64,000 nucleotides of DNA, from contig NZ_LZKI01000162.1 of NCBI RefSeq assembly GCF_001672755.1, positions 46,912-110,911 of the forward strand, given 5' to 3'. How positions within the stretch are numbered: the stretch's first letter is position 1; every line of letters starts with the position of its first letter. Shown piece after piece: positions 16,265 to 24,876 of this stretch. The position numbers were made by a program, and so were the translations under genes. Below the pieces are notes generated by a model, which searched no databases, had not been told where the DNA came from, and saw nothing but the letters and a program-made list of their open reading frames with translations. The DNA comes from Mycobacterium colombiense. Its GTDB lineage: Bacteria > Actinomycetota > Actinomycetes > Mycobacteriales > Mycobacteriaceae.

Positions 16265-17260
16265 CTAGCCGGGGATCCTGCCCAGAATCAGGTTGGTGAC
16301 TGCCAGGGCGGCGTGCTGACTGGCGTCGGACCCGTCGTTGGAGCATGTGTCCACATCAATGACCACGTTGGCCTTGGCCGCCGCGGCACGGACGCAGAAG
16401 ATCCGAGTCGCCGATTGCAGGACGTGCGCCAATGTGGTGATGCCGTTGCCCGCATCCGCCGGCGGCTCCACAGCCAACGGGTACGTCTTGCCGTTCGGCC
16501 ACGTCGCGTTGATGGTCGTGCCACCGCATTGACGCAGATTCGACAACAGCTTGTTCAGCTGTGCCTGAGCGGCGGCCGCGTCGTGATACGTCGAGACCGT
16601 TTGAGCCACGACCCACTGGTGGTGAAAGTCGTGGTTGTCGGAAAAGTCTGATCCGGCGAATCCCACGATGGCCGGCAGGTCGTAGGCCTCCGGGGCGCCC
16701 GTCTCCATGACGGCCCAGCAATCCGTCCGGTCGATGTGTCCTCGCTGCGGGTCGGGTCCCGGTTGGTGGACTGTCGCATCGGCTTTCATGGCCGGATCGC
16801 CCGTGATGTTCTTGGCGTCCTCCAGGTTGGGTAACAACCCGTCGACATCGGCCGGCGCGACAGTGGGTGGTGAAGCCGGCGGAGTGGTGGTCGGCGTGGT
16901 GCTCGCGGTGGTTGTCGTGGTGGTCGCGGGTGCCGCGACCCGGGTTGGGGTCGTGTCGGGCAGCGTCGCGCGGACGATCAGTGCGACCACCGCCGCGGTG
17001 ATGAACACATACGAGAGCGTCACACCCACCAAGGCCCGATCACGGCCTCGCTCACCGCTGCGGCGGATCTGCGCTAATCCCAAGTGCCCCAGGATGAGTC
17101 CTGCCGGAGCGAAGACGAACGCGAATACCACCGACAACGTCGCCAACACGTTGGCCTCATCACGCCGCGGGGCCGGGGGTTGCTGCATCGCAGGCTGCTG
17201 ACCGGGCGGACCTCCGAACGGATTCGGCTGAAACGGGCTGGAACCGAAGGGATTTGTCAT
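16265..17260 (-). CDS. DUF4190 membrane protein with PknH-type sensor domain, paralogue 4
   Basis: A 331-aa protein, last gene of the operon. The tail (residues 1-30) has NPFG and PNPFGG motifs, then a DUF4190-type membrane region at about 35-100 with a basic loop RRSGERGRDRA, a Thr/Pro-rich linker, and an extracytoplasmic domain from about 140 resembling the C-terminal sensor domain of kinase PknH (start GLLPNLEDAKNITGD). It has four Cys (TDCWAV, LRQCGG, IFCVRA, VDTCS), so both PknH-like disulfides are possible, unlike the three upstream paralogues. No kinase domain is attached. It begins 4 nt after the previous stop. Confidence 0.85.
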   Translation of the reverse strand: MTNPFGSSPFQPNPFGGPPGQQPAMQQPPAPRRDEANVLATLSVVFAFVFAPAGLILGHLGLAQIRRSGERGRDRALVGVTLSYVFITAAVVALIVRATLPDTTPTRVAAPATTTTTTASTTPTTTPPASPPTVAPADVDGLLPNLEDAKNITGDPAMKADATVHQPGPDPQRGHIDRTDCWAVMETGAPEAYDLPAIVGFAGSDFSDNHDFHHQWVVAQTVSTYHDAAAAQAQLNKLLSNLRQCGGTTINATWPNGKTYPLAVEPPADAGNGITTLAHVLQSATRIFCVRAAAAKANVVIDVDTCSNDGSDASQHAALAVTNLILGRIPG

Positions 17261-18180
17261 ATGCCTAGCCCGGGATCTTGTTGAGAATGAAGTTGGCGAT
17301 GTCGAGAACGGCCTGGCGACCGCGGTCGCCCGTCGCCACCATCAAAACCATGACATCGACCACGACATTGCTCTTGGCGGCAATCGCGCGGTAGGTGCCT
17401 AATCGTGGCGACAGCTGCTGCGCCAGCACCTCCAAAGAGGTGATGCCGCCGCCCGAATCGACGGGGCTCATCACTGTTAATGCGACGTCGACCTTTCCCT
17501 TCTGGTTGGGAGGGGCGAGCAGAGTCATGGCAGAGCTGGCGCATTGATGCCAGATCGACTGGATCTTCGTCAATTGCGCTTGGGCCGCGCCCGCGTCGCG
17601 ATATGCCACGACCGCTTGACCGGCTTGGGTAGGGGTGTGCGGATTATTCGTTTCCATCATCACCGTGGCGTAGTAGCGTAGCGCGCCTTGCATGTCGTAG
17701 GTGTTCGGTGCACCGGCCGCGAAAACCGCTGAGCACTCAGGTCGGTCGACCAACTGGTATTTACTTCCTGGTTGAGATGTCGGCTCGTACGCCACCAAAA
17801 CTTGATCCCCCGTAATGTTTTTGACGTCGTCGAGGCTCGGTAGCAATCCGGGCAAGTCCGACGGCGGCACCATCGGAGTTTGCGGCGGAGCGGCCACCCG
17901 CGGCGTGGAACTGGGTGGGACCGTCGTGGTGGTCGTGGGTGCGGCGACGTGGGCCGGGGCGCTCTCGGGCAGTGTTGCACGGACAATCAGCGCCACCACC
18001 AACGCGGTGATGAACACATACGACAACGTCACACCCACCAAGGCCCGATCACGGCCTCGCTCACCGCTGCGTCGGATCTGCGCTAATCCCAAGTGCCCCA
18101 CGATCAAACCCGCTGGCGCGAAGACGAACGCGAACACCACCGACAGAGTCGCCAACACATTGGCCTCATCACGCGGCGGG
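16995..18180. repeat. Pair of ~176-bp direct repeats (16995-17170 and 18004-18180) within paralogues 4 and 3
   Basis: The DUF4190-coding segments of the two adjacent genes align without gaps over about 176 bp with roughly nine of ten bases identical by eye, offset by about 1009 nt. The N-terminal ends (17214-17260 and 18230-18275) also match closely. The flanking linker and sensor-coding parts are much more diverged. Confidence 0.75.
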
Positions 18181-18275
18181 ACCGGAGGTGGTTGTACCTG
18201 CTGCTGTTGCGGGGCGAAGGAACCGCCGCCGAACGGATTCGGCTGAAACGGGCTGGAACCAAAGGGATTACTCAT
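17265..18275 (-). CDS. DUF4190 membrane protein with PknH-type sensor domain, paralogue 3
   Basis: A 336-aa protein. Start ATG 18275 (MSNPFGSSPFQPNPFGG) leaves 4 nt from the preceding stop; the longer frame to 18401 is a shadow. Order: NPFG-containing Gln/Pro-rich tail, DUF4190 membrane region (about 45-110), Thr/Pro linker, sensor-like domain starting GLLPSLDDVKNITGD. Only the first Cys pair (RPECSAVF and HQCASS) is kept; the second disulfide is missing. Its 5' half is nearly identical in DNA to that of paralogue 4, suggesting recent duplication or gene conversion, while the sensor halves differ. Confidence 0.85.
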   Translation of the reverse strand: MSNPFGSSPFQPNPFGGGSFAPQQQQVQPPPVPPRDEANVLATLSVVFAFVFAPAGLIVGHLGLAQIRRSGERGRDRALVGVTLSYVFITALVVALIVRATLPESAPAHVAAPTTTTTVPPSSTPRVAAPPQTPMVPPSDLPGLLPSLDDVKNITGDQVLVAYEPTSQPGSKYQLVDRPECSAVFAAGAPNTYDMQGALRYYATVMMETNNPHTPTQAGQAVVAYRDAGAAQAQLTKIQSIWHQCASSAMTLLAPPNQKGKVDVALTVMSPVDSGGGITSLEVLAQQLSPRLGTYRAIAAKSNVVVDVMVLMVATGDRGRQAVLDIANFILNKIPG

Positions 18276-18279
18276 CGGC

Positions 18280-19287
18280 TCAACTCGGGATCTTGCCCAG
18301 AATGTAGTTGGCGATGTCCAGCGCGGCCTGCCGGCCGCGATCGGTGTCCACCAGCACAACATTGATGTCAACGACCACATTGTTTTTGGCGACGATTGCA
18401 CGATCGTTGCGCGACCGCAGCACCGGGCCCTGTGCGGTCAAAACCATGGCGGTGATCCCGTTTCCGGCGTCGGCGGGAACACCCATCGACACCGCGACCG
18501 GTGCCGCCTGCTTGCCCGGAGGCGGAAGGATGTTCATCGTCGACCCGCCACACTTACGCCAGATCGACACCAGGTTCGCCAGCTGCCGCTGCGCACCCGG
18601 TGGGTCTCGGAAGGCCATGAGCACCTGTCCCGCTTCTTTCATGGCAGGCACGTCGTGGTCGTCGATCAGCACCAACCCGTAGTAACCCACGAGCGCCTGC
18701 GTATCGGTGTTCGGAGCGCCGCCACCCATGACCGGCCAGCATTCGGGGCGATCGACGGATGCGCTGTCGGAGTCCGGGCCCGGCTTGAATGTCGGCGGCA
18801 GGGCAACAAGATTGGGGTTTCCCATGAACCGCTTGACGTCATCGACGGTTGGCAGCAACCCGGGTAGGCCCGTCGGGGTGACCATGGGCGAGAATGGCGC
18901 TGAGCTGGCACCGGTTGAGGCCGCCGCGCTGGTCGGTGACGCTGTTCGCGACGAGCCGCCGTTGGCCTGGGTCGCCCACGCCACCACGGCCACGACCGTC
19001 AGTGTGATGACCGCATAGGAGAGCATCAGCCCCACGATCGCGCGGTCACGGCCCCGTTCGCCGGACCGCCGGATCTGCGCCAGGCCCAGATGCCCCAGCA
19101 CCGCCCCTGCGGGAGCGAAGACGAACGCGAACACCACCGACAACGTCGCGAGGGCGTTGGTGCGCCGTTGCTGCGGTGGCGGCGCCGTGTAGACCGGCGG
19201 ACCCGGCGGCATTCCACCGTAGGGGGCGCCACCATACGGGTTGGCGCCAAAGGGATTGGTTCCGAACGGTTCCTGCGGATTCGTCAT
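18280..19287 (-). CDS. DUF4190 membrane protein with PknH-type sensor domain, paralogue 2
   Basis: A 335-aa protein. The N-terminal tail is EPFGTNPFGANPYGGAPYGG, a run of PFG/PYG repeats; then the DUF4190 membrane region (about 42-108), a Ser/Ala/Thr linker, and a sensor-like domain beginning GLLPTVDDVKRFMGN. Cys are limited to the pair in RPECWPV and WRKCGGST; the second pair of PknH is absent. The sensor domain should face the outside of the membrane. 3 nt separate it from the upstream stop. Ligand and function unknown. Confidence 0.85.
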   Translation of the reverse strand: MTNPQEPFGTNPFGANPYGGAPYGGMPPGPPVYTAPPPQQRRTNALATLSVVFAFVFAPAGAVLGHLGLAQIRRSGERGRDRAIVGLMLSYAVITLTVVAVVAWATQANGGSSRTASPTSAAASTGASSAPFSPMVTPTGLPGLLPTVDDVKRFMGNPNLVALPPTFKPGPDSDSASVDRPECWPVMGGGAPNTDTQALVGYYGLVLIDDHDVPAMKEAGQVLMAFRDPPGAQRQLANLVSIWRKCGGSTMNILPPPGKQAAPVAVSMGVPADAGNGITAMVLTAQGPVLRSRNDRAIVAKNNVVVDINVVLVDTDRGRQAALDIANYILGKIPS

Positions 19288-19290
19288 CGC

Positions 19291-20265
19291 TCAGCCCGGA
19301 ATCTTGTTGAGGATCTGGTTGGCCACCGCCGACGCGGTTTGGCGGGCCCGGTCCACGTCGTTGCCGGTGTAGGACACCAGCAGATCGATGACGACGTTGG
19401 CTTTGGCGGCGATCGCGTGCACGGAGAGGTCGTCGCGTGCCGAGGCTTCGATGGTGGTGATGCCGTTGCCGGAATCGATCGGCTCGTTGAGCGAGAACGC
19501 GACCGTGCTCTTATTGAGGAACGTGATCTTCACCGGCAACCCGCCACACTGGTGCCACGCCGACGACATCTTCGTCAGTTGCGCTTGCGCCGCGGCCGGG
19601 TCCGGGAATGCCGCGATGGCCGCGTCGATCGACCTCGTGTTGACCGGGTCGTCCCGGTCGGCGAAGACCGGCATGTAGTAATTGACCAGAGTTCCGACGT
19701 TGTACAGGTCCGGCACACCGGCGTACAGCGTTCCACGGCATTCCGGACGGTCGGTGGTTTGTCCGCCTGCCGCGAGATCCTCAGGCCGGCGCAGGATCAC
19801 CGCCTGGATCAACTTGTCGTCACCGGTGATGGCTTTGGTGTCGGCGAGGGTGGGTACCAGCCGCGCCAAATCGGACGGCGTCACCGCGGGCGCCGCGGGC
19901 GGAGGAGCCGTAGTGGGTGCGGCGCTGCGGACGGCAGGGCTGTCGGGCCGGGTCAGCCACACCACCGAAACGCCCACCACGACGACGATCACCGCATACG
20001 ACAGCACGGTGCCGACCAGAGCGCGGTCACGGCCGCGCTGGCCGGTGCGCCGGATCTGCCGCAGGCCCAGGTGCCCCAGGATCGCCCCGACGGGGGCGAA
20101 CATGAACGCGAACACCACCGACAACGTCGCCAAGGCGTTGACGGGTGGGCGATCCGGTGGTGGCGCGGGCGGTGCCGCGTACACCGGAGGCCCGGCGGGG
20201 TTGCCCCCGAACGGGGTGCTGCCAAACGGATTGTGCTCGAACGGATTCTGGGGTGGGATCGTCAT
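19291..20265 (-). CDS. DUF4190 membrane protein with PknH-type sensor domain, paralogue 1
   Basis: A 324-aa protein starting MTIPPQNPFEHNPFGSTPFGG at ATG 20265; the longer frame to 20331 overlaps the GTPase gene and is not needed. DUF4190 membrane region at about 45-110, then a short Ala/Pro linker and a PknH-type sensor-like domain (LARLVPTLADTKAITGDD). Two Cys remain (RPECRGT and HQCGGLP). The 17-nt gap to the GTPase gene is the largest inside the operon. The repeated sensor modules suggest that different ligands or states are read by one machine. Confidence 0.85.
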   Translation of the reverse strand: MTIPPQNPFEHNPFGSTPFGGNPAGPPVYAAPPAPPPDRPPVNALATLSVVFAFMFAPVGAILGHLGLRQIRRTGQRGRDRALVGTVLSYAVIVVVVGVSVVWLTRPDSPAVRSAAPTTAPPPAAPAVTPSDLARLVPTLADTKAITGDDKLIQAVILRRPEDLAAGGQTTDRPECRGTLYAGVPDLYNVGTLVNYYMPVFADRDDPVNTRSIDAAIAAFPDPAAAQAQLTKMSSAWHQCGGLPVKITFLNKSTVAFSLNEPIDSGNGITTIEASARDDLSVHAIAAKANVVIDLLVSYTGNDVDRARQTASAVANQILNKIPG

Positions 20266-20282
20266 GTTCGCCGCGCGGAAAC

Positions 20283-21464
20283 CTAGAGCACACCGAAGCT
20301 CGACGTGACCCAGCGGACCGGGTCGACACAACGGAACGGGGCGATGCCCCGGGCGTGCAGCCGTTGGCCGCTGGGAGGCTGGCCGAGGGCGGAGACGACG
20401 AAGAAGCGATGCCTCAATCGTCGTGGTGTGGACGGGTTTTCGACGCCGGCGATGATCGAGCCGGCGTTGAGCCGGGTGAGCAGGCTGCGCACCTCTTCGT
20501 GCAGCAGCTGGCCGTCGTTGTCGTCGTAGAGCACCGAATCCGAGGGATCACGCAGATACGCGGCCCCCGCGTTGGACATCACCATGCTCCACTCGGAGCC
20601 GTCGACATCGCGCAGCGCCCGCAGGGCGTCGAACTTCGACAGGATGACGGCCAGCCGCGGCTCGCCGGAACCGATGGCCATCATCACGTTGTTGAGCACG
20701 CCGCGCGGGTCTCCCCCGCTCACCATCTGTGGGGGCAGCAGGTCCTGCAACTGATCCCGAATCGATTGCACCCGAAGCGGATCGAACATGAAGAAGACGG
20801 CCTCGGCGTTGCTGAAGAACCGGAACGGCGGTGAGTGGAGGTTCCCGGACTCCATGTCCTCGCCGGCGACGTCGCGCAGCACCAGGTAACGCTGCACCCC
20901 GTGCCAGGTGCCCAGGCTGAAAATCAGCGGCTCGCGCTGGGTCGAGGTTTGGGTCATCATCGTTGGCGTCGGCGGGATCAACCCGCGCTGCACGAACAGC
21001 GGTGTCTCGTAATGGGTGGCGTACGCGACCGCGGTCGAGCGCGTCGCGGGCGCCATCGCGAACCCGAGGTGTTCGCACAGCAGCTGCAGTTGGCGGACCA
21101 GCACCGCGATGTAGAGGCTTTTGCCGGTGGCGCGGGCGCCCGCCATCGCGATGCAATAGGCCTGCCCCTCGCGCCACCGGTCGGGCAGGGCGAAATGGCA
21201 GACCGGGCAGATCTCGTGCACCGGACCGCGCAGCGCCTGCGCGGCGATGTTCGGCGGCGGCGGACCGTTGTATCCGGGTGGGCGATCCCACCGGAACATC
21301 GGCCCGATCTCGGCCTTCGCGCCCAGGAATGCCGACCCGACCTCGTCGTGGTAACGGGGTGCACCGCTGGTCGGCGCCAGCGTCCACAAGTGATGATCGG
21401 GATCCAGAAGCGCGAAGCAGCGTGGACATTTCGTCAGCATCGCCTGGGCTGTCGGAGCGCTCAT
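20283..21464 (-). CDS. Zinc-ribbon GTPase (TRAFAC/double-GTPase-like)
   Basis: A 393-aa cytosolic protein. CPRC (13-16) and CPVC (86-89) form a split zinc ribbon; GARATGKS (109-116) is the P-loop; DVAG (198-201) fits the DxxG switch II; SKFD (276-279) fits the N/TKxD base-recognition motif. This resembles the 'double-GTPase' TRAFAC-clade proteins that occur in bacterial multi-gene conflict systems with GAP1, vWA and tubulin-like partners (Kaur, Burroughs, Iyer and Aravind described such systems). Its ATG overlaps the preceding stop (ATGA), so translation is coupled to the vWA-like gene. It is probably the NTP-driven switch of the operon. Confidence 0.8.
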   Translation of the reverse strand: MSAPTAQAMLTKCPRCFALLDPDHHLWTLAPTSGAPRYHDEVGSAFLGAKAEIGPMFRWDRPPGYNGPPPPNIAAQALRGPVHEICPVCHFALPDRWREGQAYCIAMAGARATGKSLYIAVLVRQLQLLCEHLGFAMAPATRSTAVAYATHYETPLFVQRGLIPPTPTMMTQTSTQREPLIFSLGTWHGVQRYLVLRDVAGEDMESGNLHSPPFRFFSNAEAVFFMFDPLRVQSIRDQLQDLLPPQMVSGGDPRGVLNNVMMAIGSGEPRLAVILSKFDALRALRDVDGSEWSMVMSNAGAAYLRDPSDSVLYDDNDGQLLHEEVRSLLTRLNAGSIIAGVENPSTPRRLRHRFFVVSALGQPPSGQRLHARGIAPFRCVDPVRWVTSSFGVL

Positions 21465-22387
21465 GTGAGGGCCCGAACAAGCCCGGCGGTGATCTCGTCG
21501 AGCACCTGCGGGTGCGCCAGCAGTTCGGCGGAGGCATCTTGCCCCGACCGCGGCGCCGGCAGCCGTGGGCCGGCGGCACGGCGGTCATCGGACAGGGTGA
21601 TCAACGCGAATTCGCGGTGCACGCCGCTGGCCGGGAAGTCCGAACACGCCACCGTGGCGATGTCGGTCCGCAGCCGCGACCAGCGCGCGCCCGCAGACCA
21701 TCGCGGCTGCACCTTGCGGACGGCGTCGGCGAGCTTTGCGCCGGGGGCGTGGCTGTCCACCGGAACCTTGGTGACGTCGGCGCCGACGAGGACCGCGGCC
21801 ACGTCATGAATTCCGAGTGCGTCGGCAACCCCGACGGCCAGGTCGGTGGCGGCCGCCGCGCTGCCATCGGCGAACCAGGGCCGCATCGACGCCGAACTGT
21901 TCAACGCGACAACAAGTTCGGTGTGGGCCGGCTTGCGGTCCCGGCCGATGAGACGCCGCGCGGAGGTGCGCGCCGCGGCGGCCAGCGGGCTGAGCGCGGT
22001 GTCGGCGGCGGCGGTGACGGCCACTTCGATGTGGTGACCGGCCGGACGCAGTTCGGCGAACACCACCGCGCCATCGCCGCTGACGTCCACCGGGTCGAAC
22101 AACACCTGGACCGGGTCGGCTTCGTCGGGCACATCGTGCGCGATCGCCAGGTGCACGACGGTGCCGGCACCGAATTGCGTTGTGAACGCGGGTCGAACGG
22201 CGACGGTGACCTGACCGGTGAGCGAGGGCAACACGACGTGTTGGGGGCTCGAGCGCACCACGGGCTGGCTCGGTGCGCCCTGGACGTCGAGCGCGGCGTC
22301 CTGGACCGCGCCGCTGATGGAGATCGATAGCGGCCCAACGGGTATGTGCGCGCGCTGATTACGCGCGGTCAGGGCATAGATCGGCAT
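21461..22387 (-). CDS. vWA-like protein with altered MIDAS motif
   Basis: A 308-aa protein. Residues 1-130 form a beta-rich N-terminal region; a vWA-like domain follows with VVALNSSASM at 159-168, where the usual MIDAS DxSxS reads NSSAS (163-167), i.e. Asp replaced by Asn. The remainder (ALITLSDDRRAAG) fits the vWA fold. No membrane helix. ATG 22387 overlaps the upstream stop (TGATG) and has GGAGG 8 nt before it; longer frames are shadows. It probably binds a partner in the complex, with weakened or absent metal dependence. Confidence 0.75.
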   Translation of the reverse strand: MPIYALTARNQRAHIPVGPLSISISGAVQDAALDVQGAPSQPVVRSSPQHVVLPSLTGQVTVAVRPAFTTQFGAGTVVHLAIAHDVPDEADPVQVLFDPVDVSGDGAVVFAELRPAGHHIEVAVTAAADTALSPLAAAARTSARRLIGRDRKPAHTELVVALNSSASMRPWFADGSAAAATDLAVGVADALGIHDVAAVLVGADVTKVPVDSHAPGAKLADAVRKVQPRWSAGARWSRLRTDIATVACSDFPASGVHREFALITLSDDRRAAGPRLPAPRSGQDASAELLAHPQVLDEITAGLVRALT

Positions 22388-24876
22388 CAGTGGTTCCTCC
22401 ACATCTGTGCCGGCGGGGCCGTCAGCGGTGCCCGCACGTCGGCACGGCGGGCCAGCATCGTGCTCACCAGCTTCCGGTACCGCCGTGGCGGCGATGCCTC
22501 GTTGCTGCCGGCCATCCGCATCATCATCGCCAGCACCACCTCCTGATCGTCGTCGCTGAACTGCCGGCTCGCGGTTAGCGCGGCGGCGGCCGCGCCCAGC
22601 ACGCCATCGACGGCATCGCCCGGCTCGGCGGCGTCGGTGCGTAGCAGGCTGGCCGCCAACACCTCTGTGGTCGTGACGATGTTGTGGTCGACCAGAGCCA
22701 GCACCTGCTCGCCGGCGGCGGTGGCCACCGCCGGATCGGCGGCGAGTTGTCCCGCCAGGACGGGTCGCGGTTGTCCCGCGATCATGCCCAGGACCGCGAG
22801 CACCGCCACCCGCACCGCGCAGTCGGCATGCACTCGGCCGGGGCCGATTTCGCTCAATGCCGCGTCCCACAGCCCGGCGTACGCCTTTTGATGAGTGTTG
22901 ACGTAGCCGCGCTGCACCCAGGACGCCGGGGCGACCATGCGTAGCGCCCCGCACGCCACCGCGAGGTCGTCGTTGTTCGCGCCGCTGATCTCGTCGGCCA
23001 ACCGGGCCAACGATTCACTGTCGGGTGCCCCCAGCAGGGTCGGCAACAGCGCCGCTGTGCTCAGGGCGGGTCCGCCCGCCGCCAGCAGTTCCGCGGGATC
23101 CCAAATACGTTGGGCCGCTAGCTCATCGCGGCGCGGGGATCCATTGGCCGCGAGCCACCACAACTCCGCGAAGGGATCCGACTCACCGGGGTTGCGTTCG
23201 GCGCGCATGCCGCACACCGCCGCTCGGGTCCACGTGGCGTCCCACGGTTGTGCGCCCCGTAGTTCGGCCGGCAAGGGCATGGTGGATCCGTCGGCGAACC
23301 AATCCAGCACGGCGTCGCTGACCGGGGTGGCGCTCTCGCAACTCAGGCGCAGGGTCGCGGCCGCCGCGACGATCCGGGTTTCCAGACCGAGCCGGTGCGG
23401 CAACCGCCGTGCCAGCGTGGGCCCGGTGTGCGGGTCGGCCAGCTGGGGCGCGACCCGTTCGGTGAGGGCTTGAGTCAGGCGGTCATCGTCGACACCCGCG
23501 CGCAGTAACAGGTCGACCAGCTTGAGCAGCCGTTGCGGATCATCGGTGGCCCCGGCCCGCTGCAGCGCCGGGCCCAGCGCGGCCGCCAGTGGTTCGGGAA
23601 CCGGACGGCCATGATAGGTCTTGGCGCTCAACGGGATCGGCCCCAACTGATCCAGCCAGGTGTCGTCGCCGACGGCGCGACACAGGTAGGTCAGGGCGGC
23701 GTGTTCACCGGCGAAGCCGGGCAGATTCTGCTCGGCCGCCTTCCAGGCGTCGGGCGTGGTATGGCCGACAAGGGCCGAAAGTGCCTCGTCGACAAGGCGT
23801 TCGGTCGGCGATCCCGGGGTGACGCCGGCGGGCGAGTGCGCGGTGATGATCGCGTTCGCTTCGGGATGGGCAGCGGCGAAGCCCTCGTCGGCGGCGATCG
23901 TGACCGCCAGCGGCCAGGCCGGGTGCAGGTCTCGATCCTCGGTTTGCGCGGCCCGGTGGTCGAGTTCGTCGAGCACCGCGAGTGCCGACTGCGGATCGAG
24001 CAGCACCTCCTGCGCCATCACCGACCAGGCGGTGACGGCGATCGCCTGACCCGATGCGGTCCGGTGCGGCTCGCCACCCAACTCCCCCAGCGACAGCGTC
24101 GCGGTCTCGTCGATGACGACGAAACCGGCCGGGAGCGTGTGCAAGTCGCCGAGAGGTACCGCGGCCAGGTGCTGGATGGCGTGCTGCGCCGGGCCGAGTT
24201 GGTCGGCGCGGTCGAAGGTGCTGAAGTTCAGGGTGGCCGCGGTCCCCGGTGACATCAGGAAACTCACCAGGCCGACCCACTGCGCGGCCGAGTCGACGGA
24301 GACGGCGCCCAGGACGACGGGTGAGCCCCCATTGAGCGCGGCCGCGACCGCGTCCAGGAGTCCGAGCAAGGTGCCGACCCGCCAGGTGCTGGTGTCCAGC
24401 GCGAAGGCGATCGCACTTTCTCGGGTGACGACGTCCGCGACGCCCGGCGGTTCGGCGGGCAAGGCGGCGCGTCCGACGGCCGCCGCGCCGAACGGGCGTA
24501 ACCAGGCCGGCGAGCCCCATCGTTGGATGGGGCGCAGCCGCGGCGCGGAATCCGGTGCGCGGTCCAGCAATACGTGGGCGAACACGTTCCCCGGGCGCCC
24601 GGTGCTGTCGGCGCCGGCGGCAACGGTATGCCAGTAGCCGGCCGCGTCGCTGGCCCAGCGTCGGTACTCCAGCCGCCGCGGCGTCGCGTCCAACTGCTCC
24701 GGTGTCGGATAGTCGGGCAGCGGCGTGACGGGCCGAAACGCGGTGCGCACAGCCGACGCCAGGCGTTGCGTTTCCTCGGGCGACAGATCACCGGTGGTCT
24801 GCTTGACCTGCCAGCCTCCCGCGCCTCCCGGCCGGTCGAAACTCGTGTAGGCGAGTTGACCGTAGCGCGGGGTCAC
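22387..24876 (-). CDS. GTPase-associated protein 1 (GAP1)-like protein
   Basis: An 829-aa protein from GTG 24876, which overlaps the upstream stop (GTGA). The N-terminus (RYGQLAYTSFDRPGGAGGWQ) resembles the GAP1 N-terminal type 2 domain; the middle (VVDVDSAAQWVGLVSF-like region around 240-300) and the long helical C-terminal half would correspond to the GAP1 middle and C-terminal domains. I assign this by pattern and by the neighbouring GTPase; a profile search is needed for proof. No signal peptide or membrane helix. Proteins of this type accompany TRAFAC GTPases in multi-component bacterial systems; their biochemical role is unknown. Confidence 0.7.
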   Translation of the reverse strand: MTPRYGQLAYTSFDRPGGAGGWQVKQTTGDLSPEETQRLASAVRTAFRPVTPLPDYPTPEQLDATPRRLEYRRWASDAAGYWHTVAAGADSTGRPGNVFAHVLLDRAPDSAPRLRPIQRWGSPAWLRPFGAAAVGRAALPAEPPGVADVVTRESAIAFALDTSTWRVGTLLGLLDAVAAALNGGSPVVLGAVSVDSAAQWVGLVSFLMSPGTAATLNFSTFDRADQLGPAQHAIQHLAAVPLGDLHTLPAGFVVIDETATLSLGELGGEPHRTASGQAIAVTAWSVMAQEVLLDPQSALAVLDELDHRAAQTEDRDLHPAWPLAVTIAADEGFAAAHPEANAIITAHSPAGVTPGSPTERLVDEALSALVGHTTPDAWKAAEQNLPGFAGEHAALTYLCRAVGDDTWLDQLGPIPLSAKTYHGRPVPEPLAAALGPALQRAGATDDPQRLLKLVDLLLRAGVDDDRLTQALTERVAPQLADPHTGPTLARRLPHRLGLETRIVAAAATLRLSCESATPVSDAVLDWFADGSTMPLPAELRGAQPWDATWTRAAVCGMRAERNPGESDPFAELWWLAANGSPRRDELAAQRIWDPAELLAAGGPALSTAALLPTLLGAPDSESLARLADEISGANNDDLAVACGALRMVAPASWVQRGYVNTHQKAYAGLWDAALSEIGPGRVHADCAVRVAVLAVLGMIAGQPRPVLAGQLAADPAVATAAGEQVLALVDHNIVTTTEVLAASLLRTDAAEPGDAVDGVLGAAAAALTASRQFSDDDQEVVLAMMMRMAGSNEASPPRRYRKLVSTMLARRADVRAPLTAPPAQMWRNH

